A stretch of DNA of 64,000 bases from JAFAGO01 sp031987605 (GTDB lineage Bacteria > Bacteroidota > Bacteroidia > Flavobacteriales > Weeksellaceae). Positions 27,169 through 35,313 of the stretch are shown here, piece after piece. Position 1 is the stretch's first letter. The number at the start of each line of letters is the position of its first letter. Position numbers and translations under genes: made by a program. The notes under the pieces were generated by a model, which saw nothing but the letters and a program-made list of their open reading frames with translations, was not told the origin of the DNA and ran no database searches. The stretch lies in NCBI GenBank assembly GCA_031987605.1, contig DALZZF010000008.1, forward strand, positions 1 to 64,000, given 5' to 3'.

Positions 27169-27963
27169 ATGAAAAAAATCGTTTCGAAAATCTTTTTACT
27201 CACTGGTTTTTTTGTTTCCGTTTATTCGTATGCATGGGGTTTAACAGGACACCGTGTAATTGCCGAAATTGCTGAAAATCATTTGAACTGCCGCGCCAAA
27301 CATCAAATAAAAAAAATGTTCGGTAAAGAAAAAATGGCGTATTGGGCAAACTGGCCGGATTTCATAAAATCCGATACCACCGGAGTTTGGAAAGAAGCAT
27401 CCGTTTGGCATTATGTAAATATTGATCCACAAACGGATTTCAAAAGTTTTGAAGCTGAATTGAAAAAACAAGCCGGTCCAAGTTTGTACACTCAGATTGA
27501 GGTACTTTCCCAAAAAGTGAAAAACAAAAAATTGCCCCTTCAGGAAAGAAAAACTTCAGTGATTTTTCTAATCCATTTATTGGGCGATCTTTCACAACCC
27601 ATGCATACAGGAAGAGCGGGAGATTTGGGCGGAAACAAAATTGAAGTCACCTATTTCGGACAAAAAACCAATCTGCATTCGGTTTGGGACGGAAAATTAA
27701 TTGATTCCCAAAAATACAGTTATACCGAATATGCTCATCTTTTGGATATTAAAACAAAAAAAGAAGTCCAAGAAATCCAAAAAGGAACTTTGGAAGATTG
27801 GTTATATGATTCGCATAAAATAGCCAATACAATTTATGCACAAACTCCGAACGGAAGCCAGCTGAGTTATGATTATCAATACAAATTTAATGATACGTTG
27901 GAACGGCAGTTATTGTATGGAGGACTTCGTTTGGCGAAACTGCTGAATGATCTGTTTGCATAA
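27169..27963 (+). CDS. S1/P1 family zinc nuclease
   Basis: The 264-residue secreted nuclease has a signal peptide (about 1-23). The mature chain starts with Trp (WGLTGHRVIAEIAENHL), whose N-terminal amine is a zinc ligand in this family. Further ligands are visible in SVWHYVNIDP, FLIHLLGDLSQPMHTG and NLHSVWDGKLID. It probably degrades single-stranded DNA and RNA in the periplasm for nutrient or phosphate recovery. No sorting domain is present, so it is likely periplasmic. It lies just downstream of the nested mobile elements, which may have affected its promoter. Confidence 0.9.
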   Translation: MKKIVSKIFLLTGFFVSVYSYAWGLTGHRVIAEIAENHLNCRAKHQIKKMFGKEKMAYWANWPDFIKSDTTGVWKEASVWHYVNIDPQTDFKSFEAELKKQAGPSLYTQIEVLSQKVKNKKLPLQERKTSVIFLIHLLGDLSQPMHTGRAGDLGGNKIEVTYFGQKTNLHSVWDGKLIDSQKYSYTEYAHLLDIKTKKEVQEIQKGTLEDWLYDSHKIANTIYAQTPNGSQLSYDYQYKFNDTLERQLLYGGLRLAKLLNDLFA

Positions 27964-28045
27964 AATACTGAACCATGTGTAACCTTTTTGTCATTTGCTT
28001 CGTATATGAAAGTGTAGCCCATAAATTCGGGTGAAATTTTTGTAA

Positions 28046-28912
28046 ATGAGACAATTAAAGATTACAAAACAGGTTACCAACAGGGAAACCGCATCGCTTG
28101 ACAAGTACCTTCAGGAAATCGGAAAGGTGGAATTAATCACCGCTGACGAAGAAGTGGAACTGGCACAAAAGATCCGCGCCGGCGACAGAGCCGCTTTGGA
28201 AAAACTCATTAAAGCCAACCTTCGTTTCGTTGTATCCGTTTCCAAACAGTATCAAAATCAGGGGCTTTCGCTTCCGGATTTGATTAATGAAGGAAACCTC
28301 GGGTTGATGAAAGCTGCCAAAAGATACGATGAAACCAGAGGTTTTAAATTTATTTCGTATGCAGTTTGGTGGATTCGTCAGTCGATTTTGCAGGCGTTGG
28401 CAGAGCAGTCCAGAATTGTACGTCTTCCATTGAACAAAATTGGTTCCATCAACAAAATCAACAAAGCCTATGCGCATCTGGAGCAGGAAAACGAAAGACC
28501 GCCTTCTCCTGAAGAACTGGCTGAAGTGTTGGATATGAGCGAAGACGACATCAAGGAATCCATGAAAAATTCCGGACGGCATTTGTCGATGGATGCACCA
28601 CTTGTAGAAGGTGAAGATTCAAACCTGTACGATGTTTTGCGTTCCGGAGAATCCCCAAGTCCAGATAAAGATCTGATGTTGGAATCACTGCAAATTGAAA
28701 TTGAAAGAGCACTGCAAACCCTGACTCCGAGAGAAGCAGATTTGGTACGCCTTTATTTCGGTTTGAACGGAAAACATCCGATGACTCTGGAAGAAATCGG
28801 AGAAACTTTTGATTTAACACGCGAAAGAGTTCGCCAGATTAAAGAAAAAGCCATCAAAAGACTGAAACACAACACGAGAAGTAAGATCCTGAAATCTTAT
28901 CTCGGTAAATAA
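28046..28912 (+). CDS. rpoD: primary sigma factor of RNA polymerase
   Basis: The 288-residue protein is the housekeeping sigma-70. It lacks region 1.1 and the long non-conserved insert, as is usual in Bacteroidota. Region 1.2 (SLDKYLQEIGKVELIT), region 2 (NLRFVVSVSKQYQNQG, LPDLINEGNLGLMKAAKRYD, FISYAVWWIRQSI), region 3 and region 4.2 (TLEEIGETFDLTRERVRQIKEKAIKRLK) are all intact. This is the factor expected to read the TTG-N20-TAnnTTTG promoters seen throughout the window. It is followed directly by a terminator. Confidence 0.96.
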   Translation: MRQLKITKQVTNRETASLDKYLQEIGKVELITADEEVELAQKIRAGDRAALEKLIKANLRFVVSVSKQYQNQGLSLPDLINEGNLGLMKAAKRYDETRGFKFISYAVWWIRQSILQALAEQSRIVRLPLNKIGSINKINKAYAHLEQENERPPSPEELAEVLDMSEDDIKESMKNSGRHLSMDAPLVEGEDSNLYDVLRSGESPSPDKDLMLESLQIEIERALQTLTPREADLVRLYFGLNGKHPMTLEEIGETFDLTRERVRQIKEKAIKRLKHNTRSKILKSYLGK

Positions 28913-28936
28913 TTTTTTGTTATACTACACATGTAG

Positions 28937-28957
28937 AGCAGGTTTTTATAGCCTGCT
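28937..28957 (+). terminator. sigma gene terminator
   Basis: A 6-bp stem (AGCAGG / CCTGCT) is followed by seven T. The right arm is part of a 22-base sequence repeated exactly at 29588-29609. Confidence 0.75.
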
Positions 28958-28970
28958 TTTTTTATTTTTG
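28949..28970 (+). repeat. 22-bp direct repeat, left copy
   Basis: The unit starts TAGCCTGC, continues with seven T and ends ATTTTTG. It is identical to 29588-29609. It combines the right arm of the sigma gene terminator with a TATTTTTG -7 box (28963-28970) placed 20 bases before the lipoprotein gene start. Confidence 0.85.
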
Positions 28971-28990
28971 GATAATCATAAAACCTTCTG

Positions 28991-29575
28991 ATGAAAAAAT
29001 ACATTCTGTTTTCCATCTTGTTTATCACAGTTTCTTGTAATGAATCGAAAACTATGGAATCAAATAATATTCTTGAAACTTCTGAATCTACTGAATCTTC
29101 ATCATTTTCCCGATACAATAAAAGCAAAAATTTAATTGATGCAATGTATGCAAAAATGATTGTAAATGATGAAAATGCAAAAAAATTGGATGAACAAATC
29201 AATACTTCAATGGTGAACTATTATAAGAAGAGTAGCGAACTTAAAGATCAATTTAAAAAAGAGGAACAATATTTTGATGAAGCATTTGCACAGATTAATC
29301 AAATTAAAGATTCAGTAAACAAAAAAGAAATGATGAAACTTTTTGAACCTTTTTATCAAAAATTAAAAGATAAAAAAGCACCATTATTTAAAATTGAAGC
29401 AGAAATTATAAAAGCCAATTCAAAACTTTTTGAAGCATACAAAATATACAAATTAAAGAAAACACTTCCTGAAGTGGAAAAACATCAAAATGAAAAGAAA
29501 ATTACTTTGGATAGTTTAAAGAAAGAATTACAGAAACAAAAAATTCTTTTAGAAAAAGTTCAACAACTGAAATAA
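28991..29575 (+). CDS. coiled-coil lipoprotein of unknown function
   Basis: The 194-residue protein has a lipoprotein signal (MKKYILFSILFITVSC) and is then almost entirely Lys/Glu-rich helix, with coiled-coil-like stretches at about 75-115 and 150-194. I recognise no domain. The coding sequence is much more A-rich than its neighbours. It lies between two exact copies of a 22-base sequence, which suggests it was inserted by an event that duplicated the sigma gene terminator-promoter junction. Confidence 0.7.
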   Translation: MKKYILFSILFITVSCNESKTMESNNILETSESTESSSFSRYNKSKNLIDAMYAKMIVNDENAKKLDEQINTSMVNYYKKSSELKDQFKKEEQYFDEAFAQINQIKDSVNKKEMMKLFEPFYQKLKDKKAPLFKIEAEIIKANSKLFEAYKIYKLKKTLPEVEKHQNEKKITLDSLKKELQKQKILLEKVQQLK

Positions 29576-29587
29576 TCGGAAACGATT

Positions 29588-29609
29588 TAGCCTGCTTTTT
29601 TTATTTTTG
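29588..29609 (+). repeat. 22-bp direct repeat, right copy
   Basis: This is identical to 28949-28970. Its 3' end provides a TATTTTTG -7 box (29602-29609) located 17 bases before the TTG start of the monooxygenase gene. Confidence 0.85.
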
Positions 29610-29625
29610 TTCAAAACAGTATTCT

Positions 29626-30744
29626 TTGGAAAATATTTCAATTATCGGAGGCGGAATTGCTGGGTTAACATTGGCCAATTTCTTCGAGAAAATCAATGTG
29701 AATTATTCCGTTTATGAAGCAAGTGCAAATTTGGCTCCTGTTGGTGCAGGTTTGGCATTGTCTGCAAACGCCTTGCAGGTAATGGAAATTCTTGGTCTTC
29801 GGGAACAATTAGAATCGGCAGGAAATCGAATGAAAGGACTACTGATTACCGATGAAAATTTCAAAAAGATTTCTGAAACAAATGTAGAACGTCTCGAACA
29901 GAAATACAAAGTGGGAAATCTTGCGATACACAGAGCTGCGCTCCAAAAGATTTTAGCAGATCAAATTCCGAAAAGTAAAATTGTTTTAAATAAAAGGCTT
30001 TCTCATATTTCCAAAGAAGAACATTTTACCATGAATTTTGAAAATGGAACCTGTGTAAATTCAGAAATCGTTTTTGGGGCAGACGGAATTCGTTCAAAAG
30101 TAAGAAACAATATATTCGGAACTGTTGAACCCAGAAATTCCGGACAGGTTTGTTGGCGTGCCGTTTTGGAAACAGATTTAGCGGATAAATATTCAAATAC
30201 GGCTTATGAAATGTGGGGGAAAGCGAAACGTTTCGGTTTTGTAAGATTATCCGGAAAACAAATATATTGGTACGCCTTAATCAATAAAAAAGATGATAAA
30301 GAACCTGTTGATCTAAAAAATATTTTCAAAAATTTTCATCCTGATGTTGTAAGATTGATTGAAGAAAGTGATGAGAAATCCTGGATTAAAAATGAGATTT
30401 GTGATTTGCCGAAACTTTCAAAATGGTCGGAAAATAATCTCTGCCTGATTGGGGATGCGGCACATGCCACCACACCAAATATGGGACAAGGCGGATGCCA
30501 GGCGATTGAAGATGCATACGTTATTTCAAAATTATGGGAACGTAATGCTGATTGCAATAAAGTCTTTCAGGAATTTGAAAAAATCAGAAGATCGAAAGTC
30601 AATTTCGTGGTAGAAAACAGTTGGAAAATTGGGAAAATTTCCCAAATCCGTTATGGTACGCAATTCAGAAATGCCTTCTTCAGAATGATGCCCAATTCCA
30701 TCAATGAAAAAATACTGGATCGCGTTCTGAAACTTGAAATTTAA
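29626..30744 (+). CDS. FAD-dependent monooxygenase
   Basis: The 372-residue flavoprotein belongs to the PHBH-type aromatic hydroxylase group. The Rossmann motif IIGGGIAGLTLANFFEK is at the extreme N-terminus, the NADPH/FAD motif VFGADGIRSKVRN is near 148, and GDAAHATTPNMGQGGCQAIEDA is near 280. The start is a TTG at 29626-29628. No ATG, GTG or other start in frame allows the complete dinucleotide-binding fold. The substrate is unknown. A Crp/Fnr regulator gene converges on it 12 bases after its stop. Confidence 0.85.
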   Translation: MENISIIGGGIAGLTLANFFEKINVNYSVYEASANLAPVGAGLALSANALQVMEILGLREQLESAGNRMKGLLITDENFKKISETNVERLEQKYKVGNLAIHRAALQKILADQIPKSKIVLNKRLSHISKEEHFTMNFENGTCVNSEIVFGADGIRSKVRNNIFGTVEPRNSGQVCWRAVLETDLADKYSNTAYEMWGKAKRFGFVRLSGKQIYWYALINKKDDKEPVDLKNIFKNFHPDVVRLIEESDEKSWIKNEICDLPKLSKWSENNLCLIGDAAHATTPNMGQGGCQAIEDAYVISKLWERNADCNKVFQEFEKIRRSKVNFVVENSWKIGKISQIRYGTQFRNAFFRMMPNSINEKILDRVLKLEI

Positions 30745-30756
30745 GTTTCCATTGTT

Positions 30757-31347
30757 TTAATCGGTCCTAAAATTCTTCCGCGCCAGTTCTTTTCTTACTC
30801 GGCTTAAACTTTCCGGCGTAATGCCCAAATAGGAAGCCACCATCCATTGTGGAACGCGAAGCATTAAATCCGGATACATCTTAATAAAATCAAGATACCG
30901 TTCTTCCGCTGTATCAGAAAGCAAAGCATTTACACGGTTCTGAAGATTACGGATGTGTTTCTGGAGCAGAATATCGTTGTTTTCAATAGTGTTGGGAAAG
31001 TTCTCGTGAAGACCGGCAAAAAATTCAGGTTTTAAAAGCAAAACTTCAGAATCTTCAACCGCATCAATAAAATACTTGGATTTTTCATTAAAATGCAAAG
31101 AACTGCGATCCGAAATAAACCAGCGTTCCGGAGCAAACTGGATGATATGCTCTTTCCCGTTTTTATCAATGGAATACATACGCAAAAGCCCTTTGTCCAC
31201 AAAAAAAGTTCCGTTGCAGATTTCACCTTCGCGAAGGAGGAATTCGCCTTTTTTTACTTTCTTAAGGTTGTAATGCGAAGAACAGCGTGAAACCGCTTCT
31301 TTCGGGACATTCAGTATGGTGGAAAGATAATTGTCGATATTGCTCAT
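30757..31347 (-). CDS. Crp/Fnr family transcriptional regulator
   Basis: The 196-residue protein has a cyclic-nucleotide-binding-like beta roll (about 20-125, KKGEFLLREGEICNGTFFVDKGLLRMY) and a C-terminal helix-turn-helix (about 165-190, VASYLGITPESLSRVRKEL). It lacks Fe-S Cys clusters and the full cAMP-binding arginine-serine motif, so its effector is unknown. It lies 11 bases after the ytxJ gene and is probably co-transcribed with it. Confidence 0.88.
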   Translation of the reverse strand: MSNIDNYLSTILNVPKEAVSRCSSHYNLKKVKKGEFLLREGEICNGTFFVDKGLLRMYSIDKNGKEHIIQFAPERWFISDRSSLHFNEKSKYFIDAVEDSEVLLLKPEFFAGLHENFPNTIENNDILLQKHIRNLQNRVNALLSDTAEERYLDFIKMYPDLMLRVPQWMVASYLGITPESLSRVRKELARKNFRTD

Positions 31348-31358
31348 TCTTCTTGTTT

Positions 31359-31730
31359 TTATGGTATTGTTTTTAAGTTTATTTGCTCATGCGAAGCGTT
31401 GTAAACCGCAGCTCCGTCTTTAATCACCAAAATTTGCGGACTTTGGTGCACGACTTTGTAGTCTCTTGCAATAGCATCGGAAAGATTCCGGAATTTTAAA
31501 ATATCCAGAAAATAAAAGCGGACATCAGGCTTTTCGTTTCTTACCTCATTTTCAAAATTTTTCAAAACAGATTTACTGATAAAACACCGCGTAGAATGCT
31601 TGAAAATAATTACTTTTTCCGATTCCGAGTTTTTCTTTACCTCTTCTAAATCTTCGTCGGATTCAATTGAATGCCAGAAATCAGCATTTTCATTTTTATC
31701 GTTGCCAAAAATAGTTTTTAAAAATCCCAT
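31359..31730 (-). CDS. ytxJ: YtxJ, bacillithiol system redox-active protein
   Basis: The 123-residue cytoplasmic thioredoxin-like protein has the family motif IIFKHSTRCFIS, with the single reactive Cys at 49. In bacteria that make bacillithiol it is thought to act as a monothiol bacilliredoxin that removes bacillithiol from proteins. The rest of the fold (FYFLDILKFRNLSDAIA, cis-Pro in SPQILVIKDG) is intact. It is the first gene of a pair with the Crp/Fnr regulator. Confidence 0.85.
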   Translation of the reverse strand: MGFLKTIFGNDKNENADFWHSIESDEDLEEVKKNSESEKVIIFKHSTRCFISKSVLKNFENEVRNEKPDVRFYFLDILKFRNLSDAIARDYKVVHQSPQILVIKDGAAVYNASHEQINLKTIP

Positions 31731-31843
31731 TCTATTTTTCTTAAAGGTAAAGACATTTTGTCCTAAATTTTACAATGGCTGAGCATTTGTAGGATTAACA
31801 GTCGTAAATTTACCAAATAAAATAGATACATAAAGACTGTCTT

Positions 31844-32449
31844 ATGAAAAAAGCCCTAATCATTGTGGATGTTCAAAACGATTTTTGTGAAGGAGGAGCT
31901 TTGGAAGTTCCACAAGCAAATTCTATCATTCCTTATATCAATGCATTAATTCAGGAAAATGAATATGATGAAATTATTCTTACACAGGACTGGCATCCTG
32001 CAAATCACAAAAGTTTTGCATCCAACAACGGAAGAAATGTCGGGGAAACCATTACGCTGAACGGTGTTTCGCAGTTTATGTGGCCGGATCATTGTGTTCA
32101 GGGAACTTTTGGTGCAGAATTTCATCAAGATCTGGATCGCTCAAAAGTCACCCATATTGTGCAAAAAGGAAAAAATATTGAAATCGACAGTTACAGCGGT
32201 TTTCAGGACAATAACCATTTCTTAAAAACAGATTTGGAAGATTATCTTAAATTTCATGATATTCAGCTGGTGGAAATTGTAGGTCTTGCCTTGGATTATT
32301 GTGTGAAATACACCTGTCTGGATGCTGCAAAAGCCGGATTTATCACCTGCCTGCATTTTAATGGAACCAAAGCGGTAAATGTAAGACCTGATAATGCAAG
32401 AGATACCATTTATCAGCTTGCAGAAAATGGAGTAACGATTTTAGGATAA
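31844..32449 (+). CDS. pncA: nicotinamidase
   Basis: This enzyme converts nicotinamide to nicotinate for NAD salvage. The 201 residues carry the catalytic Asp9 (VDVQNDFCEGGAL), the metal-binding DWHPANH motif near 51-57 and the nucleophilic Cys near 153 (LALDYCVKYTCLDA). The length and all key residues are normal. It stands alone. A nicotinamide riboside transporter (pnuC) for the same salvage route is at 59.1-59.8 kb. Confidence 0.93.
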   Translation: MKKALIIVDVQNDFCEGGALEVPQANSIIPYINALIQENEYDEIILTQDWHPANHKSFASNNGRNVGETITLNGVSQFMWPDHCVQGTFGAEFHQDLDRSKVTHIVQKGKNIEIDSYSGFQDNNHFLKTDLEDYLKFHDIQLVEIVGLALDYCVKYTCLDAAKAGFITCLHFNGTKAVNVRPDNARDTIYQLAENGVTILG

Positions 32450-32745
32450 AAAGAAGCAAAAAAAACTCCTCAAAATAATGATCAAGATTTTGGCAAAAAT
32501 TTTATGATTATCCACTTTTAATCATAACTCCTTTTTAAACGCAAAGTCCGCAAATATTTTTGTTTTTCTATATGCTTTTGGCTCGCAAAGGCGTTTCACT
32601 TAGCAAAGGAAAACAAGTATAATTTCAATTGTTATGAATGATGAATAATCAAAAAAAAGCGTTCTCTAAAAACAAAAACAAACCGGAAGAAATTTCCGGT
32701 TTGTTGCGTTTGAAAAATTAATTTGATATGAAGAACTCCTATTCT
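32450..32745. other. intergenic region with degenerate repeat
   Basis: No gene is visible. A stretch at about 32536-32600 begins AAACGCAAAGTCCGCAAA and ends GCTCGCAAAGGCGTTT, so its ends are an inverted AAACGC/GCGTTT pair. It resembles a decayed dispersed repeat. A terminator follows at 32678-32704. Confidence 0.35.
32678..32704 (-). terminator. terminator downstream of the 123-residue secreted protein gene
   Basis: An 11-bp perfect stem (ACAAACCGGAA / TTCCGGTTTGT) has a 5-base loop, 42 bases past the minus-strand stop codon. Confidence 0.75.
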
Positions 32746-33117
32746 TTAATGTTTTGGATGTGTTTTTTGTTGATTTTCAAATTTCTGTTTTTGTTCTTTT
32801 GTCAGGACTTTTTCAACTTCCTGTTGGTATTGTCTTTCGCTTAAGCCTTTCTTTGTATTCTTCATTTTCGGATATTTTTCGGTACGTCTGTAATGAAGGT
32901 TTTTAATTTTCTTTTTCTGAGCATCTGAAAGACTCAGTTGCTGATAATCTGCAAGAACATCATCGTTATTTTTGATGTTTTGAGATTTCCCTTTTTGAGA
33001 AGGGGTACTATTCTGTGTTTCCTTTCTCACAGATTCCTGATGTTCTTTTTTTGAACTGATTTGTGCATTAAAACCCAATGCAATCATTATCGTAAGAATG
33101 GTAAATACCTTTTTCAT
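32746..33117 (-). CDS. secreted protein of unknown function, Spy-like
   Basis: The 123-residue protein has a signal peptide (about 1-19, ending FNAQ), a Ser/Asn/Lys-rich linker and a helical Lys/Gln-rich C-terminal part (LSLSDAQKKKIKNLHYRRTEKYPK, VEKVLTKEQKQKFENQQ). The LxxxQxxK pattern resembles small periplasmic LTXXQ/Spy-type proteins. That resemblance is weak and I do not assign a function. The gene has a consensus promoter and its own terminator. Confidence 0.65.
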   Translation of the reverse strand: MKKVFTILTIMIALGFNAQISSKKEHQESVRKETQNSTPSQKGKSQNIKNNDDVLADYQQLSLSDAQKKKIKNLHYRRTEKYPKMKNTKKGLSERQYQQEVEKVLTKEQKQKFENQQKTHPKH

Positions 33118-33153
33118 TGTAGTATTTTTTTGTGGTTAATATTTTTGATGATT

Positions 33154-33184
33154 CAAATATAATACCCCTGAAAGAGGCTTTCAA
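33154..33184 (-). promoter_or_regulatory. promoter of the 123-residue secreted protein gene
   Basis: On the minus strand TTG (33182-33184), a 20-base spacer and TATATTTG (33154-33161) match the Bacteroidota consensus exactly, 36 bases before the start codon. Confidence 0.75.
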
Positions 33185-33307
33185 TTATATTAGATGGATA
33201 AGATAAATGTGTAGAAGATTGATGAAAATAAACCGATGAAAAGGAATCATATTTTCAATGTTAACTGAATATTAACAAATAATGAACGTAATATGAATTA
33301 TTATTCT

Positions 33308-33315
33308 TAACTTTG
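33308..33315 (+). promoter_or_regulatory. -7 box of the 131-residue secreted protein gene
   Basis: TAACTTTG matches TAnnTTTG and lies 42 bases before the start codon. No TTG is seen at -33. Confidence 0.45.
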
Positions 33316-33357
33316 AGTAATCAATCACTTAAAGTTTAATAATTAAGTTTAAATATT

Positions 33358-33753
33358 ATGATCTCAATATCTAAAATAACATTAAGAGCAGCAGTTGTAA
33401 TGGCAGTTGCTTTTTTTGGAACCGCAGCAGCACAGGAAAGCAATACTATTCAGGAAATTCGTTTAAGCAATCAGGATGGTTTCAATGAAGTAAGAAACCA
33501 ATTGATTTCCAATTTTGATTTTACCAATCCGAATCTTAGTGAAGGAACGGTAAATTCCGAAGTTGCTTTTACGGTTGAAGAAAATGGTAAACTTACGAAC
33601 ATTCACGCAAAAGGTGATTGCAAATATGTGAGCGAAGAATTGGAAAGCGTGATGAAGAATCTTTTGCTAAAAGTGAACCCTGAAAAACTGGCCGGAAATT
33701 CTATGGCAACCATTTATGTTCTTCCTGTTTCAGTAAAAATAAATAACCGATAA
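33358..33753 (+). CDS. secreted protein of unknown function, TonB-C-like fold
   Basis: The 131-residue protein has a signal peptide (about 1-25, ending AAAQ). A single small domain follows whose strand pattern (SEVAFTVEENGKLTNIHAKGDCKYVSEELESVMKNLL, then TIYVLPVSVKI) resembles the TonB C-terminal fold found in many short Bacteroidota proteins. It lacks the membrane anchor and Pro-rich linker of real TonB. A weak TCCGG/CCGGA hairpin with a T run follows at 33784-33811. Confidence 0.65.
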   Translation: MISISKITLRAAVVMAVAFFGTAAAQESNTIQEIRLSNQDGFNEVRNQLISNFDFTNPNLSEGTVNSEVAFTVEENGKLTNIHAKGDCKYVSEELESVMKNLLLKVNPEKLAGNSMATIYVLPVSVKINNR

Positions 33754-33914
33754 ACATATCCTTTTTTTTAGAACATTATAATAGAAAGTCCGGCATTGTC
33801 CGGATTTTTTTATGCGGAATAGTGTAAATTTTTCATCAACAATATGTAAAAATAGGCTCAGATTTCCGGCAGTTTTTTATTTTTGTTCCTCGATAATTTT
33901 TACAAAAAACAACT

Positions 33915-34430
33915 ATGGAAGCTTATGTCGATATCACGATCAGAAGTTTGGTGGTGTACCTTTTTATGGTTTTCGGAATACGAATTTTTGGGAAAACCCA
34001 ACTTTCTCAGCTAAATTCAGGGGATGTGGTATTGTTGCTTCTGATTTCTAATGCAGTGCAGAACGCAATGGTAGGTGAAGATACTTCTTTGCAAGGTGGT
34101 CTTGTTGCCGCATTGGTGCTTTTTATTGCCAATTATGCACTCAAAAATTTTGTTTTCAGAAATAAATCTGTTCAGAAAATCCTTAGTGAAGAGCCTGTGG
34201 TTCTGGCAAAAGACGGTGTAGTGCGTGAAGACATTCTGAAAAAAGTGGATATTACTGATGCTGAACTAGAAGAAACCATTCGCGAGCATGGTCTCGAAAA
34301 TATGAAAGATGTAAAACTGGCAGTTTTGGAAACGGATGGAAACATCAGTATTGTTTCGGTGGATAAAGTCACCAATAAAATAGAATTTTCCAATCATAAG
34401 AGAAAAAAGCTGTTTCGGCGGAGATTGTAA
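33915..34430 (+). CDS. DUF421 (YetF-like) membrane protein
   Basis: The 171-residue protein has N-terminal membrane helices (about 8-28, 40-60 and 65-85) and a cytoplasmic C-terminal domain with KDGVVREDILKKVDITDAELEETIREHG, the DUF421 signature. The family is widespread and has no firm function, although some members are linked to spore or envelope traits. A TATTTTTG box (33878-33885) lies 29 bases upstream. The GNAT gene follows by 23 bases and may be co-transcribed. Confidence 0.85.
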   Translation: MEAYVDITIRSLVVYLFMVFGIRIFGKTQLSQLNSGDVVLLLLISNAVQNAMVGEDTSLQGGLVAALVLFIANYALKNFVFRNKSVQKILSEEPVVLAKDGVVREDILKKVDITDAELEETIREHGLENMKDVKLAVLETDGNISIVSVDKVTNKIEFSNHKRKKLFRRRL

Positions 34431-34453
34431 AAATTTAAAAATAAAGAACTATA

Positions 34454-34954
34454 ATGAATTATCAGATTCGAGAAATGGAAAATTTCGATAGCGAAAAAGT
34501 ATTGGAAATTTTCCAGCAAGGCATTAACAGCCGAAATGCAACCTTTGAAAGTATTGTTCCTTCCTGGGAAACATGGAGTGATCATCATTTTCAGAATTCC
34601 CGATTTGTTATCGAAAATGAAGAGGGAACCGTAATTGGTTGGTGTGCATTGAAACCCGTAAGCAAAAGGGAGTGTTTTCGAGGTATTGCAGAAGTCAGCA
34701 TTTATCTGGATGAAAATTACCAGTCCAAAGGTTTGGGCAAAATCTTAATCCGAAAACTGATTCTGGATAGTGAAGAACATGAGTTTTGGACACTTCAGGC
34801 TGGGATTTTTCCAGAAAATAAAGCATCCGTTTCACTTTTTCAGAGTTTGGGATTCCGGATTGTGGGCGTTCGCGAGAAGATGGCAGAAATGAATGGAATC
34901 TGGCGTGATATTTTATTACTGGAACGGAGAAGCAAAGAAGTAGGGGTTAATTGA
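34454..34954 (+). CDS. GNAT family N-acetyltransferase (phosphinothricin acetyltransferase-like)
   Basis: The 166-residue cytoplasmic acetyltransferase carries a GNAT acetyl-CoA motif (VSIYLDENYQSKGLGKILIRKLI near 88-110). Its N-terminus (YQIREMENFDSEKVLEIFQQGINSRNATFES) and C-terminus (LGFRIVGVREKMAEMNGIWRDILLLERR) are typical of the PAT/Bar subgroup that acetylates small amino compounds such as methionine sulfone. The natural substrate is unknown. Confidence 0.85.
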   Translation: MNYQIREMENFDSEKVLEIFQQGINSRNATFESIVPSWETWSDHHFQNSRFVIENEEGTVIGWCALKPVSKRECFRGIAEVSIYLDENYQSKGLGKILIRKLILDSEEHEFWTLQAGIFPENKASVSLFQSLGFRIVGVREKMAEMNGIWRDILLLERRSKEVGVN

Positions 34955-35010
34955 TCAGATTTCCCATCATCCATCTTTATTGAAAAAGAGCTTATTTTAA
35001 AGTTAAAAAC

Positions 35011-35042
35011 AAAAAGGTTCGGAAAAATTTCCGAACCTTTTT
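35011..35042. terminator. bidirectional terminator after the GNAT and peroxiredoxin operons
   Basis: A perfect 14-bp stem (AAAAAGGTTCGGAA / TTCCGAACCTTTTT) closes a 4-base loop between the GNAT gene and the convergent DUF6952 gene. Confidence 0.9.
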
Positions 35043-35063
35043 GATAGGATATAATAATTAAAA

Positions 35064-35312
35064 TTATTTATCAATACTTCCTAAAACTTTCTGTGCAAAA
35101 CCGTTGAGCGCATCTTTTTCCGACATTCCGTTCTGTACATTCTGTTGTACTTCCAAGGCGCCGCAAATATTAGTAATCAGTTCTCCGGTCACATTCAGAT
35201 CTTCTTCGGAAACTCCCCGGAATTCGGAAAAACTTTCAAGAACTTCAAGCGTTTTCTCTAAATTTTCTGCCGTTTGAGTCTGACATAGCTGTCTGATAAT
35301 GGGTAGTTTCAT
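35064..35312 (-). CDS. DUF6952 family small protein
   Basis: The 82-residue helical protein (MKLPIIRQLCQTQTAENLEKTLEVLE) is of the kind that regularly follows thioredoxin and peroxiredoxin genes in flavobacteria. The function is unknown. The start codon lies one base after the thioredoxin stop, so it is almost certainly co-translated and may belong to the same peroxide-defence unit. Confidence 0.8.
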   Translation of the reverse strand: MKLPIIRQLCQTQTAENLEKTLEVLESFSEFRGVSEEDLNVTGELITNICGALEVQQNVQNGMSEKDALNGFAQKVLGSIDK

Positions 35313-35313
35313 C

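Noticed and set aside
28133..28582. 149-codon open frame on the minus strand
   Set aside because: It is antisense to the sigma factor gene and has no supporting features.
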